Assembly: GCF_001187505.1 (NCBI RefSeq)
Contig: NZ_CP012150.1
Span: 6,358,048 to 6,422,047 of the forward strand
Reading direction: 5' to 3'
DNA: 64,000 nucleotides
From: Mycolicibacterium goodii
Lineage (GTDB): Bacteria > Actinomycetota > Actinomycetes > Mycobacteriales > Mycobacteriaceae
Shown here: positions 36,781 through 48,586 of the stretch, piece after piece
How the letters are laid out: each line of letters opens with the position of its first letter
How positions within the stretch are numbered: position 1 is the stretch's first letter
Position numbers and translations under genes: made by a program
The notes under the pieces: generated by a model
The model's database searches: none
What the model saw: only the letters and a program-made list of their open reading frames with translations
Told to the model about the DNA's origin: nothing

Positions 36781-38099
36781 GGTCGGGCAACCTCTTCCAG
36801 AGCCCGTCCGCGTGTTCGGAAGTGCGGGCTCATCATCACTCCCACGAGCACCCAGAAAAGCGGCCAGCCGGCCGGGAAGCTGTTGAACCAGCTCACGAAG
36901 AGAATTGCCACGGCGATCGCCCGATACGGAATCTGCGAGCGAATCGCAAAGGCGAACAGCATCACGAGATAGATCACGCCCATGATGCCGAGGTCGAAGA
37001 CGATCACCGCGAACTGCGAAACCGGGGACTGGCTCAAGGTCAAGGGCACCGCATCTGCGTAGTAGCCGGTCAGACCCAGAAGGTCGCCGACTGCGTACCG
37101 CTGGTAGACCTGAGTCGCCTCGTTGACGAAAGCCCCTGCGCCGTAACCTCCCAGGTCCGAATCCAGCAGGCCGAACCAGCCGACCACGTTGTGCGCGACG
37201 CGGTACGACACCGTGGTGTCCATCAACTCCATCGGAGACCGGATCGCGGTGCTGAGCAGATCGATCCCGCGCACACCGCTGGAGGTCAGCGAGTCCAGCA
37301 CGACGATCGTGGGAATCGCCACCACCGCGGTGAGCACCACCCGACCGGCGATTCCGTAGTGGGCGGACGAGTGTGTCACAAGGTAGAGCACGCCGATCAG
37401 TGCCAGCGCGAGGTAGCCGGACCCGGACTGCGACAGCAGGGTGGCGGCGACGGCCGCCAGCAGTGGCCACCGCTGTGCCCGGGCGCCCTCCTCCTTGAGC
37501 CGCCGCCTCGTGATCATGCACAGCACGACGATGAACGCCATGGTGAAACCGAAGTCGGTCGCTTCCGGGGCCAGGCTCGACGTACCACGCGCTGCGGATC
37601 GCACCACGGTCGGCACCAACGGCGTGACGATCGCGAAGTACAAGCCCTCACTGACGTAACGCAATACGGCGAACGCCAGCCAGAGCGGAATGCTGAATTT
37701 GAGTGCGCGCCACAAGGTGGCCGGTGTGAGGTACTGGCAGGCCAGGAAGATGCCTGCGCTCAGCAGAAATGCCGCGGATCGCCGCAAATAGGTCTGCAGG
37801 TCGAATCCCTCGCCGCCGTAGACGTCGAGCATGAACCAGACCGCAAACGCAAGCAGGAGCCATTGCATGCCCGTGACACGCAGGCCGCTCGTCACCGCCT
37901 TGCCCGCGACCCACAGCCAGGCGAGCAGTGCCGCCCACGGCTGCACCTGCGACGGAGCCGACAACGGACCGAAGTTGAGGTAGGGCAGCAGGCACAGTAT
38001 CGCGACGATCACCAGGGACGTGCGCGAAGACAGTGCGGTGTACGGCTTTTCCATCGGCTGCAATGCGCGCGTGGCGGATGTCAGCTGCGGCGCCCTCAC
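36774..38099 (-). CDS. Polysaccharide polymerase / O-antigen ligase-like membrane protein (Wzy-like)
   Basis: 441 residues from GTG 38099, which overlaps the flippase stop (GTGA); an internal ATG at 38054 is less well placed. Ten to twelve helices, with a long periplasmic-side loop between about 285 and 365, the layout of Wzy/WaaL proteins. Sequence identity to known Wzy proteins is always low, so the call rests on topology and on its place between flippase and acyltransferase. It would join repeat units on the outer face of the membrane. Confidence 0.78.
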   Translation of the reverse strand: MRAPQLTSATRALQPMEKPYTALSSRTSLVIVAILCLLPYLNFGPLSAPSQVQPWAALLAWLWVAGKAVTSGLRVTGMQWLLLAFAVWFMLDVYGGEGFDLQTYLRRSAAFLLSAGIFLACQYLTPATLWRALKFSIPLWLAFAVLRYVSEGLYFAIVTPLVPTVVRSAARGTSSLAPEATDFGFTMAFIVVLCMITRRRLKEEGARAQRWPLLAAVAATLLSQSGSGYLALALIGVLYLVTHSSAHYGIAGRVVLTAVVAIPTIVVLDSLTSSGVRGIDLLSTAIRSPMELMDTTVSYRVAHNVVGWFGLLDSDLGGYGAGAFVNEATQVYQRYAVGDLLGLTGYYADAVPLTLSQSPVSQFAVIVFDLGIMGVIYLVMLFAFAIRSQIPYRAIAVAILFVSWFNSFPAGWPLFWVLVGVMMSPHFRTRGRALEEVARPC

Positions 38100-39373
38100 G
38101 AGATCTGCCCCGCCAGCGCACGTCGACGCGGTGATCCGGTCGTCGTCGGATGCAGCCACATCCCCCACTTCCACCGGACCACGGCGACCATCGCGCCGAA
38201 GATCGCCAACGTGTAGCCGACCTGCACCCACGCCATCGCGATCACACCGTGCCGTGCGGCCACCAGCAGGGCGACGAGCATCACCGGCAGTACGACACCG
38301 AAGATCGTCAGAACCCAGTTCTCGTGGCCGGTCATCTTGAGGACCTCGTCGACGGGTCCGGCGAACGCCTCGATCGCCACGGCGATCAGCAAGATGGTCA
38401 ACAAGGGTGCGGCAGCAGCGAAATCGGGTCCGAAGGCCAGCTCGATCAGCGGGCGGCCGAACACGGCGCTGATGACGAGCGCCACGCCCGCGATGCCGAG
38501 GGTGACGGTGGCCAGTCGTCCACAGATCGACTTGATCCCGTCGCGGTCCTGCTGCTCGGCGGCGCGCACGATCGTCGGCCGGACGGCGAAGCGAACCGCC
38601 GCGGTCACGGCGCCGACCGCGACGGCGAGCCTGCCCGCGGTACCCAGGTATCCCGCCTCGACGGGTGACACCACCACACCGGCGATGAACGTGGGCAGCC
38701 AGAGCCCGAGGCCGTACAGGGCGCGAGCCGCCGACAGGCGGATCCCGATTCGGGTCATGCGGCGGATCAAGCCGAGATCGGGCCGGTTCGGCTTCACCCG
38801 CCGCAGCACCACACCGACGGCCAGCGCGGCAACGGCCAGGGATGCCGCGGACGTCGCAAGGGCCACACCGCCGAACGTGGGGTGCGTGGCGACCACCACG
38901 TACGGGACGGCACTGAGCGCCAGACTGAGGTTGACGGCCGGATAGAAGAAGAAGGCCCCCAGGTTCTGGAAGCCGCATCCGAGCAACATCTGAGCGGCGT
39001 TGAACATCAACCCGTTCGCGACGAAGAACGACGTCATGAAGGCGATGACCGTGACGTCCACGTCACCGGGCCACAGCCGTGCCAGCGCGAACCCCAGCAC
39101 TGCGACGATGCCCGCGCCGGCCACGGCCGCCAACACGGTCGCCCCCGCGAGCGGGCCCGCGGGACGGATATCACCATGCCGCACCAGCTTCGGCGCCTCC
39201 CGGACGAAGGCCTCCGAGATGCCGAATCCCAGCAGGAAATACGTCGGCAGGACCGCGCTGAGCACCAGCATGTACCGGCCGTAGTCGTCGGCATCCAGGC
39301 GTCGCGCCAGTACCAGCAGGATGACGAACTGCAGCACTATCCCGCTGTATCGCAGCGCAACGGTCAACAGCAT
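38096..39373 (-). CDS. Polysaccharide repeat-unit flippase (Wzx, MOP superfamily)
   Basis: 425 residues with about twelve helices, starting MLLTVALRYSGIVLQFVILL; LARRLDADDYGRYMLVLS is the family-typical first loop, and GYLGTAGRL with VAVGAVTAAVRFAVRPTIV marks the middle. It moves polyprenyl-linked repeat units to the outer face. Short for the family but complete. It lies 18 bp after the glycosyltransferase gene and overlaps the polymerase gene by 4 bp. Confidence 0.9.
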   Translation of the reverse strand: MLLTVALRYSGIVLQFVILLVLARRLDADDYGRYMLVLSAVLPTYFLLGFGISEAFVREAPKLVRHGDIRPAGPLAGATVLAAVAGAGIVAVLGFALARLWPGDVDVTVIAFMTSFFVANGLMFNAAQMLLGCGFQNLGAFFFYPAVNLSLALSAVPYVVVATHPTFGGVALATSAASLAVAALAVGVVLRRVKPNRPDLGLIRRMTRIGIRLSAARALYGLGLWLPTFIAGVVVSPVEAGYLGTAGRLAVAVGAVTAAVRFAVRPTIVRAAEQQDRDGIKSICGRLATVTLGIAGVALVISAVFGRPLIELAFGPDFAAAAPLLTILLIAVAIEAFAGPVDEVLKMTGHENWVLTIFGVVLPVMLVALLVAARHGVIAMAWVQVGYTLAIFGAMVAVVRWKWGMWLHPTTTGSPRRRALAGQIS

Positions 39374-39391
39374 CGAACACTCACCGCCGGT

Positions 39392-40735
39392 TCATCCGAC
39401 ACGGCTTTCGACATCGCGCGGGATCTTCTTCGCGCTCAACGCATCCCGGAACTCGCCTTCGAGGTCCAGGAAGTGCTTCTCCCAGGTCCAGTTCGCCAGG
39501 ACGTAGTCGCGGGCGGCGGTGCCCAGATCCGCGGCGGCCGCCGGGTCCTCCAGCAGGCGGATCACCGCGGCTGCGAACGCATCCGGGTCGTCGGCGACGA
39601 CAAGCGCGCCGCGCGGGGCACGGATGCCCTCGTTGGCGATGGATGAGGCCACGACGGCCTTTCCGCAGGCCATGTATTCGATGAGCTTGTTCTGCATACC
39701 GCCGGCCGCCAGCATGGGATTGACGCACACCTGGGCGGAACGGATGAGCACGCCGACATCGGGAACCGTTCCGGTCACCCAGAGGCCGTCATGTCCGTCG
39801 AGCTCGAGTATCGCCGGCGCCGGGTCGCGGCCCTGTATCACGAACGTGGCGTCGGGTCTCGCCGCCCGCACGGTGGGCCAGACGTTCTCGACGAACCACA
39901 GCACCGCCTGCACATTGGGCGGATACAGCATCGACCCCGAGAAGATCACCCGCCCCGGCACCACTTCACTCGGCTGGGCGACGACGAACTTGTCGGTGTC
40001 GGTCCCGTGGGCGCCGTAGACCCAGTTGTCGATCTCCGGCCGGCCATGGACGCGGCACTGCTCCTTGACCGCTTCGACGTCGGCGGGTCCGATCAGCACC
40101 GACCTGTCGAAGCCCTGCCAGACGTGTGACTCATAACGGCCCATCAGCGCCGTCTCCACCCGGTACACCAGGCGCTTGAGCCTGCTGCGTTCGTTACGCG
40201 CCATCCGTTTGGTGTTGAGCGTCTGCGAAAGTTGCAGCGCGAGAAACGAAACCGTGCGCGGCATCGACCTGATCGAACGGGGGACCGCCGGCGCGGTGCG
40301 CGGGTAGTAGCAGTAGACGACGTCGTACTCGCCCGCGGCGACAGCGGCGGCCAGTTCCCGACGCAGTTTGGTGTTCCGGAAGATGCTCACCTGCAGCGGG
40401 GTCAACGTGACCGCACCCAGGATCAGACCGAGGAGTTTGGTGCGCCATGGCTGCTCATAGACCCGCACCGTGCGGCAACTGTTCTGCAGCCAGGCGCGCT
40501 GCTCGTCACCGAGACTTCCGTCCACCGCGAGCGTGTACAGATCCACACTGTGGCCGCGGGCGGCCAGGAAACTGAGCAGGTGCGCGACGGTCATCTGGTC
40601 CCCGCGCATCATCGGGAACGGCAACCGGCTGTACACCACGGCGATCCGCAGCGGGTTCGACGATGGCGCGCATGTCATCGCACGTGGCAGCTGAACCGCA
40701 TCCACCCCATGTCCCTTACTGTTACTTCTCGACAC
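39392..40735 (-). CDS. Glycosyltransferase, GT4-type
   Basis: 447 residues from GTG 40735 behind GAAGGG. Two Rossmann domains: the N-terminal one has RIAVVYSRLPFPMMRGDQMT, the C-terminal one has the nucleotide-sugar segment VIFSGSMLYPPNVQAVLWFV, VCVNPMLAAGGMQNKLIEYM and AVVASSIANEGIRA. A retaining transferase that would extend the lipid-linked repeat unit. It is the only dedicated glycosyltransferase seen in the locus, so either the repeat is very short or others are encoded elsewhere. Confidence 0.9.
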   Translation of the reverse strand: MSRSNSKGHGVDAVQLPRAMTCAPSSNPLRIAVVYSRLPFPMMRGDQMTVAHLLSFLAARGHSVDLYTLAVDGSLGDEQRAWLQNSCRTVRVYEQPWRTKLLGLILGAVTLTPLQVSIFRNTKLRRELAAAVAAGEYDVVYCYYPRTAPAVPRSIRSMPRTVSFLALQLSQTLNTKRMARNERSRLKRLVYRVETALMGRYESHVWQGFDRSVLIGPADVEAVKEQCRVHGRPEIDNWVYGAHGTDTDKFVVAQPSEVVPGRVIFSGSMLYPPNVQAVLWFVENVWPTVRAARPDATFVIQGRDPAPAILELDGHDGLWVTGTVPDVGVLIRSAQVCVNPMLAAGGMQNKLIEYMACGKAVVASSIANEGIRAPRGALVVADDPDAFAAAVIRLLEDPAAAADLGTAARDYVLANWTWEKHFLDLEGEFRDALSAKKIPRDVESRVG

Positions 40736-40747
40736 GACACGGCCCTT

Positions 40748-42007
40748 CTATGCCAACCGGTTGATGTCGATGACCCGAACCGCCGTGAGCGTGTACCGGT
40801 CGGCGCAACTGCGGGTATCGATCACCAGATCCCACGCGGTGTTCTCGACCACGTCCTGACCGACGAGGAGTTGGCGGATGAACGGCGAGTTCGACAACAC
40901 GCCGAGGTTCTGGCCCATCAGATTCTGCGGCTCGATGTGCGGGTCGAAGATCGAGAGCTGGTATCCGGCGGTGATGAGCATGCGGGCCAGATCGACGTTC
41001 GGGCTCTCCCGCAGATCGTCGCTGTCGCCCTTGAACGCGATGCCCAGCAGCAGAACTCGCGCACCATGCGCGAGTCCGCGGGTGACATGGTCGTACAGAA
41101 AACTCTTGTGTGACTCGTTGGAGACCAGCAACGAATCGATGAGGTGGGTGAATCCGCCGCAGGTACGGGAGATGTGCTGAAGCGCCCGGACGTCCTTGGG
41201 CAGGCAGGACCCGCCGAACGCGCCACCCGGCCGCAGATAGGTCGGCGAGATGTTGAGCTTGGTGTCCGAGACGAAGATCTTGTGCACCTCGGCGGCGCTG
41301 ATCCCCAGTTTGGCGCAGACACGGCCGATCTCGTTGGCGAAGACCGTCTTCACCGCGTGGAAGGTGTTGTCCACGAACTTGGTGATCTCGCTCTCGCGGT
41401 ACCGCACGTAGAACACCGGCGCGTGCAGGTCGGCGTTGATCTTGTCCAGCGTGGCGCAGGGCTGCCCGTCGCGGGTGCCGACCACGATCTTCGGCGGCGA
41501 GAAGTAGTCGTCGACCGCGGTGGACTCCCTCAGGAACTCCGGGTAGTACACCAACTCGACCCGGTCGATCTCGTCGCCGAGTCCCACCTCGAAGATCGGC
41601 CGGATCAGTTCGTCCATGGTTCCCGGGCGCACCGTCGACCGGTAGGCGACCGTGGGGGCGCAATCCGGGACGGCCCTGATCATTTCGGCAAGCTGCCTGG
41701 ACACTTCGGCGATGAAGGTCATGTTGTGTGAGCCGTCCACGGCGCTGGGCGTGCCGACACACACGACGATCAGATCGCTGTCGACGACCGCGGGGGTCAC
41801 CGACGCGGTCGCGGTGATCAGACCTTTGCGGGCGGCCTCGGCGATCATGTCGCCGACGCCCGGTTCGGTCACCGGCGAGCGGCCCGACAGCACCGCATCG
41901 ACCTTCGTCGGGTTCGGGTCGACACCGATGACCTCATGGCCCTGGCCGGCCAGACACGCCATTGCCGTGATGCCGACGTAACCCAGTCCTAGAACTGCGA
42001 TCTTCAT
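40748..42007 (-). CDS. UDP-glucose/GDP-mannose 6-dehydrogenase, AlgD-like
   Basis: 419 residues. NAD fold MKIAVLGLGYVGITAMACLA at the N-terminus; NPEFLR-type loop as YYPEFLRESTA; catalytic AFGGSCLPKDVRAL with Cys268, the same number as the catalytic Cys of GDP-mannose dehydrogenase AlgD. FANEIGR and FKGDSDDLRESPNVDLA also match AlgD more closely than typical UDP-glucose dehydrogenases. It makes a nucleotide-activated hexuronic acid, the likely acidic sugar of the polymer. Substrate (GDP-mannose or UDP-glucose) cannot be fixed from sequence alone. Lies 98 bp after the BY-kinase gene. Confidence 0.9.
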   Translation of the reverse strand: MKIAVLGLGYVGITAMACLAGQGHEVIGVDPNPTKVDAVLSGRSPVTEPGVGDMIAEAARKGLITATASVTPAVVDSDLIVVCVGTPSAVDGSHNMTFIAEVSRQLAEMIRAVPDCAPTVAYRSTVRPGTMDELIRPIFEVGLGDEIDRVELVYYPEFLRESTAVDDYFSPPKIVVGTRDGQPCATLDKINADLHAPVFYVRYRESEITKFVDNTFHAVKTVFANEIGRVCAKLGISAAEVHKIFVSDTKLNISPTYLRPGGAFGGSCLPKDVRALQHISRTCGGFTHLIDSLLVSNESHKSFLYDHVTRGLAHGARVLLLGIAFKGDSDDLRESPNVDLARMLITAGYQLSIFDPHIEPQNLMGQNLGVLSNSPFIRQLLVGQDVVENTAWDLVIDTRSCADRYTLTAVRVIDINRLA

Positions 42008-42105
42008 ATGTACTCCTCAAGTTCTGGGTTGGCAGAAGCCAAAGCTCACACCGCACGCCGATGTCCGGCAATCCGCTCGGCCGCTTGTCGATTCGGCCGA
42101 TCAGT

Positions 42106-43482
42106 TCAGTTCTGCGCTGCGGGCGCTTCCTGCGCTCCGTAGTAGCTGTAGTCGAATCCGTAAGGGCCGTCGCGCTTCGACGGCACCAGCGTGAGTACAG
42201 CGCCCAGCGGTTTGCGCCCCACGTCGCTGAGGGAACGGACCGAATGAGCCAATTGGTCGCGCTTGGTCGACCCGAATCGGACAACCATCAGCGCACCGTC
42301 TGCCGCCACCGACAGGATCGCGGCATCTGTCACCGCCAGCAGTGGCGACGAATCGACGATCACGAAATCGAACTCGGCACGCAGTTCGTCCAGGAGCGTC
42401 TTGGCGGCGCGGGATCCGAGAAGCTCACTGGGATTGGGCGGTGACACGCCCGCGGCCAGCACGGACAACCCTTCGAAGCGGGTTTCCTGCAGGGCCTCCG
42501 ACAGCGACGCTCCACCGCTGAGCACCGTGCTGAAACCGACGGTCCCGATGAGACCGAGGTAGCCGTGGATCGCGGGGCGGCGAAGATCGCCGTCCACCAG
42601 GGCGACCCGGCTGCCGTTCTCCGCGAGCGCCAGGGCGAGGTTGATCGAGGTGGTCGATTTGCCCTCGCCGGAAACCGAACTCGTTATGACGATCACCCGC
42701 GGCGGGTCGTCGACCGACAGGAACTGCAGGTTCATCCGAAGCGCCCGGAAGGACTCCGCGATGGGCGAGTGATCGGCGCCGAACGAGATCGCCGGCTCGC
42801 TTCGCCGCTTCTTGTCCAGCGGGATGCTTCCGACCACGCCGACACCGGCGCTGCTCTCGACCGTGTCCCTGGTCTTGACGGTGTTGTCGAGAACCTCGCG
42901 CAGGACGGCGGCCCCGACTCCGAGCAACACGCCCAGGCCCAGACCGAAAGCAAGCAGTTGCTTCTTTCTGGGCTCGATCGGCAGATCCGGAACCGTCGCC
43001 CGCTGCTCCACGATCACGCGGGCATTGGGAGGACCTCCGGCCGTGGTCGATTCCAACTCCGAGACCATGGCCACGAACTCGTCCGACAGGGCGTTGGCGA
43101 TGTCCCGTGCCCGCGTAGGCGACTCGTCGCGAACCTGGACACTGATCAGCACGGTGCCCGACTTCGCTTTCGCGATGACGTTCTTGCGCAGTGTTTCGGC
43201 GTCGATGTCCAGGTCGAGCCGGTCGATCGTGCGTTGTGCCAACGTGCGTCCCATGACCAATTCGGTGTAGGACATCACGCGGTCCTGCGAGAGCCGGTTG
43301 CCCTGGTACAGATCCGACGCCGACATGCCCGCCGAGGTCGACACGAACAATCTCGTCGTCGCCTGGTAGACGGGTTTGGTCGTCAGGATCAGGACGACGG
43401 CGACCAGAACTCCGATGAGCGCCGCGGCGCACACGGTGATCCATCGCGCCCGAACGACTTTCAGGAAGTATTCGAGAGTCAT
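42106..43482 (-). CDS. Polysaccharide co-polymerase with BY-kinase domain (Wzc-like)
   Basis: 458 residues. N-terminal Wzz domain between helices at about 14-34 and 177-195. Cytoplasmic tyrosine kinase: Walker A SGEGKSTTSINLA (271-283), Walker A' VALVDGDLRRP (294-303), Walker B DFVIVDSSPLL, and a C-terminal tyrosine cluster Y441, Y445, Y447, Y448. It controls chain length and assembly in the polymerase pathway, its tail being phosphorylated and reset by the phosphatase. ATG 43482 overlaps the DUF4012 stop (ATGA). Confidence 0.95.
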   Translation of the reverse strand: MTLEYFLKVVRARWITVCAAALIGVLVAVVLILTTKPVYQATTRLFVSTSAGMSASDLYQGNRLSQDRVMSYTELVMGRTLAQRTIDRLDLDIDAETLRKNVIAKAKSGTVLISVQVRDESPTRARDIANALSDEFVAMVSELESTTAGGPPNARVIVEQRATVPDLPIEPRKKQLLAFGLGLGVLLGVGAAVLREVLDNTVKTRDTVESSAGVGVVGSIPLDKKRRSEPAISFGADHSPIAESFRALRMNLQFLSVDDPPRVIVITSSVSGEGKSTTSINLALALAENGSRVALVDGDLRRPAIHGYLGLIGTVGFSTVLSGGASLSEALQETRFEGLSVLAAGVSPPNPSELLGSRAAKTLLDELRAEFDFVIVDSSPLLAVTDAAILSVAADGALMVVRFGSTKRDQLAHSVRSLSDVGRKPLGAVLTLVPSKRDGPYGFDYSYYGAQEAPAAQN

Positions 43483-45332
43483 CGATCAACGACCCCCGAA
43501 CATTGCGGGACCGAGACCTTCGGGACGACGTCGTCGACCAAGGGTTGGACGGGGACCCGCGCCGCGCCCGCTGCCGTCGGCTCCGACAGCCGGAACTGCA
43601 GTTCACCGGACTTGGTGGGCGGAATCGCCACCTGAATCTCGAACCCAGGATGCCCGCGTTCGGTGCTCGTGATCACCGGCGTTCGCTGCCCATTTGCCGT
43701 GGCGCTCACCAGGTTCGCCCCCTGGGTCGCCAGCAGGCGCACCGAGGTCACCATGGTTCCATCGGGCAGCACCACCGGAGTGCCCTGTTTGAGACCCATC
43801 GCTCCGGACACATAGCGCGGCAGAGACGAATTCTGGCCCAACGTGTTCGTGAGGCGCACGGTGATGGTCGACAGCCTGGTGGCGTCCGAGCATCCGTCCG
43901 CGACGTATTCGATCTCCCTGGTCAGGTAGTAATCGAGCTTGTTGCCCGCCAGGTTGTTGACGACCACCTCCGCGTACGGCGCGGGGTCGCCGGGGATCGT
44001 GTGCGCGAGCGGCGTGCGTTCCAGCAGCCCCTGCTCCTGCGGGTTTGCGCTCCAGACCGCGATACGGCGCTCGCCGGCCGCCTTGCCCAGCGCGTCCAGT
44101 AGCTTCCTGGGGGACTCCACCGGCTGGGCCATCTTCTTCACGACGGCGTTGGCGATGTCCTGCAGGTAACGTTTGCGCGCCGGCTGATCATCGGGGAACC
44201 GCTGATACGCAGTCGATTCCGTCAGCTCCACCACATTGGAGCTGTTGATCTTCTCACCGTCGGGCAACGTGACCGGCCCGACCGCACCCAGGATGTAACT
44301 CAGCGCCACCGGGTCGATCGCGATCACACCGTCGACGTCCACCCCGGTCTGCTGCGCCCACATGGACTTCCAGATCTGCGCGGCGTACGGGAAGTGTGAA
44401 CTCAGGTTGCTGTTGCGAAAATCGGTTGTCGGGTTGGTGAACCCGTACTGGTCGTTGTACTCGGCGCCCAGATCGATGGGAGTGAATTGCTTGTCGAGTT
44501 CGGTGTTGGCACCCAATTCGTCGACGGTGAACTTGCCGTTGTCGAAATGCAGTACGCCGAATCCGCCGAGCAGTCCACCGGTCCCCCGCGCCTCGGCATT
44601 GGTCTGAAATCCCATGAAATAGTCGCGCGGGCCGTCGGCACCCATCATCGGCGGCACGAGTTGGGCTGCCAGAGAGGTATTCCCGAGCATCTCGGCCAAT
44701 TCCGCCGTCTGATTCTGAAGCGATGTCCGCGCATCGCCGACCGCGTTGACGAACGCGGGCTCGGAGATCGCGGCGGCGTCGACGTCGAGTCGGGCGGCGC
44801 TGCCTGCGATCGAACTCAGTTCGGGCTGTTTGGCGCGCAGCAGTTCGACGTCGAGGCGGCCGTCGCGCATCAGGTCGTTCGGCGACATCACCGCCCCCAC
44901 CTGCGCAACGGGCGTCAGCACGTCGGTGGCCAGCCCCAGCACCACATCGGAGATCTCACGTGTGGTCTCCAGCGGACTGCCCAGCCACGGCACCGACGCG
45001 GCGATGGCCCACGGCCATGAATGCGTCGCTTCGTGTGCCGCCGCGGCCTGGTTGTGGGTGCGGCCGGCGGCCTGCACAGCGCCTTCGCTATCCCCTTGCA
45101 GTACTGCGTCTTTCACCTGCTGGGCACTGTCGCGGGCATGTTCGAGGGCCGATTTGGCCTCGACCATCCGGATTCCCAGCCATGCGGCGAAGCCGGCAGC
45201 CAGTGCCACGAAGGCGATGGCGACGAGGGCCACCGGCCGTCGACGCCAGAACCGCGGCCCATCGTCGTGGGCGACGGATTCGTCTTCACCGAAGGGGCCT
45301 GGCCCGGACTGGCGACGCAATGAAAATGACAC
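43479..45332 (-). CDS. DUF4012 membrane-anchored extracytoplasmic protein
   Basis: 617 residues from GTG 45332. One helix at about 33-53 follows a short charged cytoplasmic tail; the remaining ~560 residues are outside. It has the DUF4012 core: RDYFMGFQTNAEARGTGGLL, GFGVLHFDNGKFTVDELG and AAQIWKSMWAQQTGVDVDGV, which recall the LCP-like substrate pocket. DUF4012 proteins recur next to BY-kinases in actinobacterial polysaccharide loci, and a role in attaching or exporting the polymer is plausible but unproven. Coupled to the BY-kinase gene. Confidence 0.85.
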   Translation of the reverse strand: MSFSLRRQSGPGPFGEDESVAHDDGPRFWRRRPVALVAIAFVALAAGFAAWLGIRMVEAKSALEHARDSAQQVKDAVLQGDSEGAVQAAGRTHNQAAAAHEATHSWPWAIAASVPWLGSPLETTREISDVVLGLATDVLTPVAQVGAVMSPNDLMRDGRLDVELLRAKQPELSSIAGSAARLDVDAAAISEPAFVNAVGDARTSLQNQTAELAEMLGNTSLAAQLVPPMMGADGPRDYFMGFQTNAEARGTGGLLGGFGVLHFDNGKFTVDELGANTELDKQFTPIDLGAEYNDQYGFTNPTTDFRNSNLSSHFPYAAQIWKSMWAQQTGVDVDGVIAIDPVALSYILGAVGPVTLPDGEKINSSNVVELTESTAYQRFPDDQPARKRYLQDIANAVVKKMAQPVESPRKLLDALGKAAGERRIAVWSANPQEQGLLERTPLAHTIPGDPAPYAEVVVNNLAGNKLDYYLTREIEYVADGCSDATRLSTITVRLTNTLGQNSSLPRYVSGAMGLKQGTPVVLPDGTMVTSVRLLATQGANLVSATANGQRTPVITSTERGHPGFEIQVAIPPTKSGELQFRLSEPTAAGAARVPVQPLVDDVVPKVSVPQCSGVVDR

Positions 45333-45357
45333 TGACTTGCTTTCGATTACTCAGCCA

Positions 45358-45410
45358 GCACCCCTTCGGGTGCGCAGCGGACGACGCAGTCGGGGCCCGT
45401 TCGGGCCCCG
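45358..45410 (-). terminator. Two tandem GC-rich hairpins, possible attenuator
   Basis: Stem GCACCC/GGGTGC (45358-45373, loop CTTC) and stem CGGGGCCC/GGGCCCCG (45391-45410, loop GTTC) lie between the secreted-protein gene and DUF4012, in the direction of transcription. They could lower read-through from the first gene into the rest of the EPS operon. Confidence 0.5.
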
Positions 45411-45436
45411 GCTGAAGAACTACGCGTGGACGGCCT

Positions 45437-45826
45437 CTAGCAGCCTCTGCTCAGGGTCACCTTCACCGACCCGTAGGGACCGATTTTGACGCCGGCACCC
45501 ATGAAGCACGCCTGGAAATTCCAGTTCGCGGTCCATTGTTTCCAGGCATCCTCGAGAAATCCCGGAATGAATGCGAGGGCCTGGAATTCCAAGACCAGGA
45601 AAGGCGCGGGCGGATTTGGATTCGCGGCGCCGAACCACCAGAAATTGGTGTCCTGCGGGAATTGCCCATCGAGCACATGGGTCACCGGCGCAAGTGGCGC
45701 CGGTGCGGCAACATCGGCCTGCGCCGCCACCGCCGGAGTCAAGATCGCCACTGCCGCGACAGCCGCAACTCCGGCCTGAAACTTCGTGGCAACATTCGGC
45801 AAATTTCCAGTTTTGACAGTCGACAT
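45437..45826 (-). CDS. Small secreted protein of unknown function, first gene of the EPS run
   Basis: 129 residues behind a GGAGGG ribosome site. A Sec signal peptide (hydrophobic VAAVAAVAILTPAVAAQA, cleavage after ~38) leads to a ~90-residue mature protein rich in aromatic and proline residues (NFWWFGAANPNPPAPF, AWKQWTANWNF) with two cysteines near the C-terminus that could form a disulfide. I do not recognise the family. It sits at the head of the EPS genes, separated from DUF4012 by two hairpins, so it may be made in excess over the downstream enzymes. Confidence 0.8.
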   Translation of the reverse strand: MSTVKTGNLPNVATKFQAGVAAVAAVAILTPAVAAQADVAAPAPLAPVTHVLDGQFPQDTNFWWFGAANPNPPAPFLVLEFQALAFIPGFLEDAWKQWTANWNFQACFMGAGVKIGPYGSVKVTLSRGC

Positions 45827-48579
<2,753 letters not shown>

Positions 48580-48586
48580 GCCGCTC

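Noticed and set aside
36780..37521. N-terminal extension of the acyltransferase frame
   Set aside because: The extension lies antisense-free but in the wrong frame over the polymerase gene; the family N-terminus begins right after ATG 36780.
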